Assembly: GCA_002634385.1 (NCBI GenBank)
Contig: NSJL01000019.1
Coordinates: 1 to 64,000, forward strand
Origin: Nitrospira sp.
GTDB lineage: Bacteria > Nitrospirota > Thermodesulfovibrionia > Thermodesulfovibrionales > Dissulfurispiraceae
Length of the DNA: 64,000 bases
Direction of reading: 5' to 3'
Part shown: positions 60,359-64,000 of the stretch, in pieces
Numbering within the stretch: the first letter of the stretch is position 1
Layout of the letters: every line of letters begins with the position of its first letter
Program-made: the position numbers and the translations under genes
The notes under the pieces: model-generated
The model's input: the letters and a program-made list of their open reading frames with translations, nothing else
Database searches by the model: none
Told to the model about the DNA's origin: nothing

Positions 60359-62185
60359 ATGAGAAAAAGAATCGTCCTCGGTTTGAGCATTTTTTCCCTC
60401 CTTTTTCTTTTGGGCGGCATCTCCATCATTCTTACCATTGAAAGATCCACCTCTACACTGGACACCCTCATCAAGCTCCATCAGGTGGAGCTGCTGCGCG
60501 GGAATCTTCTGATGCAGGCGGAAAAAGTCCGGTCCGATCTCCTTCTCAAGAATACGCGCCATGCGCGGAGTGTTGAGGAGGTGAAAGAGCAGATACGCAG
60601 AATGGAACAGGGGGCGAATGTCTGCTTCGGGTGTCACCATTCCGCTTCAGTCGCGGTGCTCCTTACCGAATTGCGGGCGCATGTGGAGAGATACAAGAAA
60701 ACCATTCACCGGGCCTTGGCCCTGCAGACGGACGCCCCATCCGCACACGAGGAGGAGGAAAGGGCCTTCTCCCTGGGCAATGATCTTATTGCGAAGATCA
60801 ATGCGATGGTCGGAATGGCAAGCAGCAGGCTCGAGGAAACGACCCGTTCCACGATCCAAAGAAATGCCCGTATGAAAAAAGCTCTCTATCTCTTTGTGGT
60901 GATGGGACCTTTTCTTGCCGTGGGAGTGGCCCTCATTATCATAAAGGGCTTTACCCGGCCGATGCAGGAGCTCCTCGGTGCGACGAGGCGCTTCAAGACG
61001 GGCGACCTGGAGTACCGGATCGGTGCGTTGCAGTACGAATTCGGCGAGGTGGCGGCCTCCCTGAATGAAATGGCCCGGGCGCTCAGGGAGCACATGTCCC
61101 GGATCGAGGAGAGCGAAAAGCGCTACCGGATGCTTTTCGAGAGTGCCGGGGACGCCATTTTCGTCCTGGAGGCCGAAGGGGAGAATGCGGGCGCTATTGT
61201 GGCTGCCAACAGGGCGGCGGCGGAGATGCACTGCTATAGCGTAGACGAGCTGCTCCGCATGAACATCAGAGACCTCGATACTCCCGATGCGGCGGAGAAG
61301 ATGGGGAACAGGCTGGAGAGAATGCTGCAGGGAGAATGGATCAAGGAGGAGATTACCCACTGTAAAAGGGACGGGACCGTCTTCCCGGTGGAAATAAGCG
61401 CCGGGCTGCTCGAATTGAAGGAACACAGGTATATTCTCGCCTTCGACAGGGATATTACCGAACGAAGACAGGCGGAGGAGGAACAGCAGCGCGCAGAACA
61501 GATGCGGATATGCGGTGAATTCGCGGCAGGGCTCGCCCACGAGATCAAGAACCCCCTTGCGGGCATAAAGGTATCCATGGAGGTCCTGGCGGAGGAGTCC
61601 CCCCTCCCGGAAGAAGACAGGGAGGTGCTGGTCCAGGTGGTCGGGGAGATCAGGCGTATCGAGCTCCTGATACGGGATCTGCTCAATTACGCTAAGCCTC
61701 CCCGGCCCCAGTTCATGAGCGTTGTCCTCCATAATATCCTCGATGCCACCCTTTCCTTCGCCCTGAAGACTCCCTCCTTCTCTGCACATGGTGACAGGAC
61801 GGTCCGTATCGAGAAGGCATTTGCCCCGGGGGTTCCCGAAATCACGGCCGATCCGCTCCAGTTGCAGCAGGTGTTCCTGAATCTTTTCCTCAATGCCGCA
61901 GACGCCATGCCCGAAGGGGGAATCCTTTCGGTGAGGACCGCCGTTGACGGGGAGGGAGGGTGTGTCCTGGTAGAAGTTGCCGATACGGGCAAGGGAGTAG
62001 AAGAGCGGATGCGGGAAAAGATCTTCCAGCCCTTCTATACGACGAAGGCCAAGGGGACGGGATTGGGCTTGCCCATCAGCAAGCGGCTCGTCGAACAGCA
62101 GGGAGGGACCCTGCAGGTGGAGAATGGCCCTGCCGGCGGGGCTGTCTTCAGGATTACCCTCCCTATTGCACGATATCCCGCGTAA
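60359..62185 (+). CDS. Sensor histidine kinase with periplasmic haem-c motif
   Basis: The 608-residue protein has membrane helices at about 5-25 and 174-197 and a helical periplasmic domain with the haem-c motif C89FGCH93 followed by His94. Then come HAMP (about 197-250), PAS (about 255-370), HisKA with His394 in AAGLAHEIKNPLAGIKVSMEVL, and HATPase (FLNAADAM, DTGKGVEE, GTGLGLPISKRL). A covalently bound haem would let it sense redox state, NO or nitrite in the periplasm. No response regulator gene is adjacent. nrfHA follows. Confidence 0.9.
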   Translation: MRKRIVLGLSIFSLLFLLGGISIILTIERSTSTLDTLIKLHQVELLRGNLLMQAEKVRSDLLLKNTRHARSVEEVKEQIRRMEQGANVCFGCHHSASVAVLLTELRAHVERYKKTIHRALALQTDAPSAHEEEERAFSLGNDLIAKINAMVGMASSRLEETTRSTIQRNARMKKALYLFVVMGPFLAVGVALIIIKGFTRPMQELLGATRRFKTGDLEYRIGALQYEFGEVAASLNEMARALREHMSRIEESEKRYRMLFESAGDAIFVLEAEGENAGAIVAANRAAAEMHCYSVDELLRMNIRDLDTPDAAEKMGNRLERMLQGEWIKEEITHCKRDGTVFPVEISAGLLELKEHRYILAFDRDITERRQAEEEQQRAEQMRICGEFAAGLAHEIKNPLAGIKVSMEVLAEESPLPEEDREVLVQVVGEIRRIELLIRDLLNYAKPPRPQFMSVVLHNILDATLSFALKTPSFSAHGDRTVRIEKAFAPGVPEITADPLQLQQVFLNLFLNAADAMPEGGILSVRTAVDGEGGCVLVEVADTGKGVEERMREKIFQPFYTTKAKGTGLGLPISKRLVEQQGGTLQVENGPAGGAVFRITLPIARYPA

Positions 62186-62527
62186 GTCTTCCGCGAGCAG
62201 GGCCTGATTTCTCCCAGGGCGTCTTTGCCCGTCCCCACCGCTTTCGTTTCACGGTCGCTGCCCTTGAGTGCCCTTACCAGTCCATGGCGAATCACTAGCT
62301 CATCATCAACGGGATGCATACACGCCCTGACGGGGAAAGCCCGGTGATCGTCCTGCCTGAGGCCTGATACGCACGCAAAGTCCGCCCGCGCTCTCCCGTA
62401 TACCCCTTGATATCCGGGAGACGTTGGTTCTGTTGCACCGGACAAATTTGTTCTGCGGCAGGGTCATACAGACAAAAATGTAATACGGCGCTCCCCTTAC
62501 TTCTCAGAGAAATCAACCGTATGCATC
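62186..62527. promoter_or_regulatory. Regulatory region between the haem kinase and nrfH
   Basis: No gene supported. Contains the palindrome ACAAATTTGT (62442-62451) about 90 bp before the -12 element, a possible activator site, and CGGGATGCATACACGCCCTG (about 62309-62328), a weak relative of the dispersed palindromes. Confidence 0.45.
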
Positions 62528-62544
62528 TGGCATATCTATTGCTT
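62528..62544 (+). promoter_or_regulatory. Sigma-54 promoter of nrfHA
   Basis: TGGCAT-ATCTA-TTGCTT has GG at 62529-62530 and GC at 62541-62542, the exact 10-bp gap of sigma-54 promoters. Start near 62555, shortly before the AGGAGG of nrfH. Confidence 0.82.
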
Positions 62545-62576
62545 ATACACCCTGAGAATGAGGAGGTGAAAATGAT

Positions 62577-63026
62577 ATGGAAAGGATTGAGGGAGGTTCT
62601 AAGAAGATGCTTTCGAAGAAGGTAGCTCTTCTCCTTGCGGGCCTTCTGCTTGCCTTTCTCCCCTTCGGAATAGGGAGCGCCTGGACCCATACCAACAAGC
62701 CCGAGTTCTGCATTTCCTGCCACACGATGGAGAGGGAGTACCGGAACTGGTCGCATTCAGGGCATCGAAACTGGGCCGGCTGCGGGGATTGTCATGTTCC
62801 CCAGCAAAACGTGGTGGCCAAAGTGGCGGGAAAAGCCAGGGACGGGATCAATCACGGATACGCTTTTCTGTCCGACAGAATTCCGGATCCCATACGGATA
62901 TCGAAGCATGCCGAAAGTACGGTGATGGAGAATTGTATTCGCTGCCATGGGGAGATGGTGGCAAAGATAAAGCCGGACCAGAGAAAGTGCTGGGATTGTC
63001 ACCGTAACCTGCCCCACGGGTACTGA
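62577..63026 (+). CDS. nrfH: NrfH/NapC-type tetrahaem cytochrome c
   Basis: The 149-residue protein has one N-terminal membrane anchor (about 14-34) and four haem motifs: CISCH, CGDCH, CIRCH, CWDCH. NrfH takes electrons from menaquinol and passes them to NrfA. ATG 62577 follows AGGAGG by 10 bases; ATG 62607 with GGGAGG is equally possible. Behind a sigma-54 promoter. Confidence 0.92.
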   Translation: MERIEGGSKKMLSKKVALLLAGLLLAFLPFGIGSAWTHTNKPEFCISCHTMEREYRNWSHSGHRNWAGCGDCHVPQQNVVAKVAGKARDGINHGYAFLSDRIPDPIRISKHAESTVMENCIRCHGEMVAKIKPDQRKCWDCHRNLPHGY

Positions 63027-63107
63027 TCGGGACACGATACGGTGCCGGCATCTGATGGAGTCCGGAGGGAAATCTTTTTTATGAGGATACCGATAGGGAG
63101 GTACGAT

Positions 63108-64000
63108 ATGAAGAGAGGAGCGGTACTGTTGTTTTTGTTTCTGTCCTCCGTTCTTGCCGGCTGTGCGCAGCCGGCAAGAACGGATGTGGTGAGCGTGGGC
63201 ATTCCCCAGGGGGAAAAAGACCCCGCTGTGTGGGGGAAAAAGTATCCGAATCATTATGACAGCTTCCTGAAGAATAGTGAAAAGTCGAAAAAGTACAGCC
63301 GGTACAGAAGCGACGGTGAGGACAGATTGGGTCCGTGGCCGTTCCAGTTCGTCCTTTTCGACGGCTGGGGAATGAGCGTCGAATACAATGAGCCGAACGG
63401 GCATACCGAGATGCTGAAAGACCAGCTCGCGATCGACGCGTCCCGCAGAAAGGCGGGAGGGGTGTGCCTTACCTGTAAGTCCCCCTATTCTCCCGGCCTG
63501 AAGGAAAGACTGAAGGCGGACTACTTCAGGCAGCCCTACGAGAAAGTACATGGACAGATACCGGGAAAGCATCAACAGCTGGGTATCTCCTGTTCCGACT
63601 GCCACGAGCCGCAGACCATGGACCTGAGGATAAGCCGGTGGCCATTGCTGGAGGCGCTCAAAGCCATCGGAAAAGATCCCGGGAAACTTACGCGGCAGGA
63701 GATGAGGAGTCTCGTCTGCGCGCAGTGTCACGTGACCTATTCCATCCCGAAAGACGGGGGCGGCGCATCGGTGGGACTGAAGCTGCCATGGGCGTACGGA
63801 AAATGGGGGAACCTCAGCGTTGAAGCGGTTGTCACGCAGATCAAGAAAGAGGACCTGAAAGAATGGAACCACAAGGTCACCGGGCAGAAGCTCGGCCATG
63901 TGCGCCACCCCGAATTCGAGCTCTTTTCGGCGCCGGGCAGTGTCCATTGGGCTGCCGGCGTCGCCTGTGCGGACTGCCATATGCCCTACGAAAGGGTTGG
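63108..64000 (+). CDS. nrfA: Cytochrome c nitrite reductase NrfA (3' end beyond window)
   Basis: 297 codons are visible. The protein has a lipobox (SVLAGC, Cys 19), so it is a lipoprotein. The first haem is bound by the active-site motif CLTCK, the hallmark Lys-ligated haem of NrfA; CSDCH, CAQCH and CADCH follow. It reduces nitrite to ammonium with six electrons. GGGAGGT precedes ATG 63108. Missing from automatic calling because the stop lies beyond 64000. A perfect 17-bp hairpin covers its signal-peptide codons. Confidence 0.92.
   Translation, partial: MKRGAVLLFLFLSSVLAGCAQPARTDVVSVGIPQGEKDPAVWGKKYPNHYDSFLKNSEKSKKYSRYRSDGEDRLGPWPFQFVLFDGWGMSVEYNEPNGHTEMLKDQLAIDASRRKAGGVCLTCKSPYSPGLKERLKADYFRQPYEKVHGQIPGKHQQLGISCSDCHEPQTMDLRISRWPLLEALKAIGKDPGKLTRQEMRSLVCAQCHVTYSIPKDGGGASVGLKLPWAYGKWGNLSVEAVVTQIKKEDLKEWNHKVTGQKLGHVRHPEFELFSAPGSVHWAAGVACADCHMPYERV
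63147..63184 (+). other. Perfect 17-bp hairpin inside nrfA
   Basis: Bases 63147-63163 pair without mismatch with 63168-63184 around the loop TGCG, about 40 nt after the nrfA start, over the lipobox codons (GCC GGC TGT GCG CAG CCG GCA). It is strong enough to slow ribosomes or mark an RNA processing site. Confidence 0.8.

Noticed and set aside
62572..62625. 17-residue leader peptide frame before nrfH
   Set aside because: It fits the AGGAGG but overlaps nrfH in another frame, and no regulatory codon pattern (such as runs of one residue) is seen.
1..64000. tRNA, rRNA genes or transposase genes
   Set aside because: None found by eye; the repeats are not accompanied by any transposase-like frame.

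Overview
The window is a chromosomal stretch of about 58-60% GC from a Gram-negative anaerobe or facultative anaerobe. It has lipoproteins, a secretin, a periplasmic NrfHA nitrite reductase, several sigma-54 two-component systems and a tandem pair of DUF507 genes. The mix (NtrYX, NtrBC, HrcA/CIRCE, multihaem cytochromes, B12-type radical SAM enzymes, DUF507) suggests Nitrospirota or a deltaproteobacterial lineage. This is inference: no rRNA gene is present to settle it.

Layout. 1-820: repeats. 825-7020: envelope or glycan island (two B12-type radical SAM proteins, GT9, lipoprotein alpha/beta hydrolase, GT2). 7147-9185: Fur/PerR-type regulator and catalase sharing a candidate operator. 9281-12637: YnfA, an EF-hand protein and a molybdopterin oxidoreductase. 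12763-15946: TlyA, a PLP decarboxylase and spermidine synthase. 15950-21814: CIRCE-hrcA-grpE-dnaK-dnaJ-rsmE. 21861-25651: a ZraSR-like two-component system followed by a ZraP/Spy-like gene with a sigma-54 promoter and twin upstream palindromes. 26060-41016: an MSHA-type pilus locus (MshI, J, K, L, E, G, M and N-like proteins, a lytic transglycosylase and three prepilins; the last carries a C-terminal L-type lectin domain). 41148-45641: fumarase, a sugar-nucleotide-epimerase-like protein, Usp and Der. 46523-50915: NtrX, NtrY, DUF4390. 51404-54867: HisI, HIT, Nudix, ferredoxin, ProA and a small protein. 54951-58178: NadD and an NtrBC pair. 58304-60300: rpsF-ssb-rpsR, two DUF507 genes, HNH. 60359-64000: a histidine kinase with a haem-c motif, then nrfH and nrfA behind a sigma-54 promoter; nrfA runs off the right edge.

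Non-coding DNA is unusually rich in repeats: a ~530-bp direct repeat at 1 and 46005; a MITE-like family with TAGGGTGTG/CACACCCTA ends and a covarying central hairpin (10213, 34494, 36777), plus ends-only palindromes in several gene leaders; a 10-bp-periodic purine/pyrimidine array (25612-25870); and perfect long hairpins after dnaK, after the ZraP-like gene and inside the nrfA signal-peptide codons.

The most interesting items are the pilus locus with a predicted lectin tip, the haem-sensor/sigma-54/NrfHA module, the self-contained sigma-54 ZraP-like circuit, and the structured repeat families.
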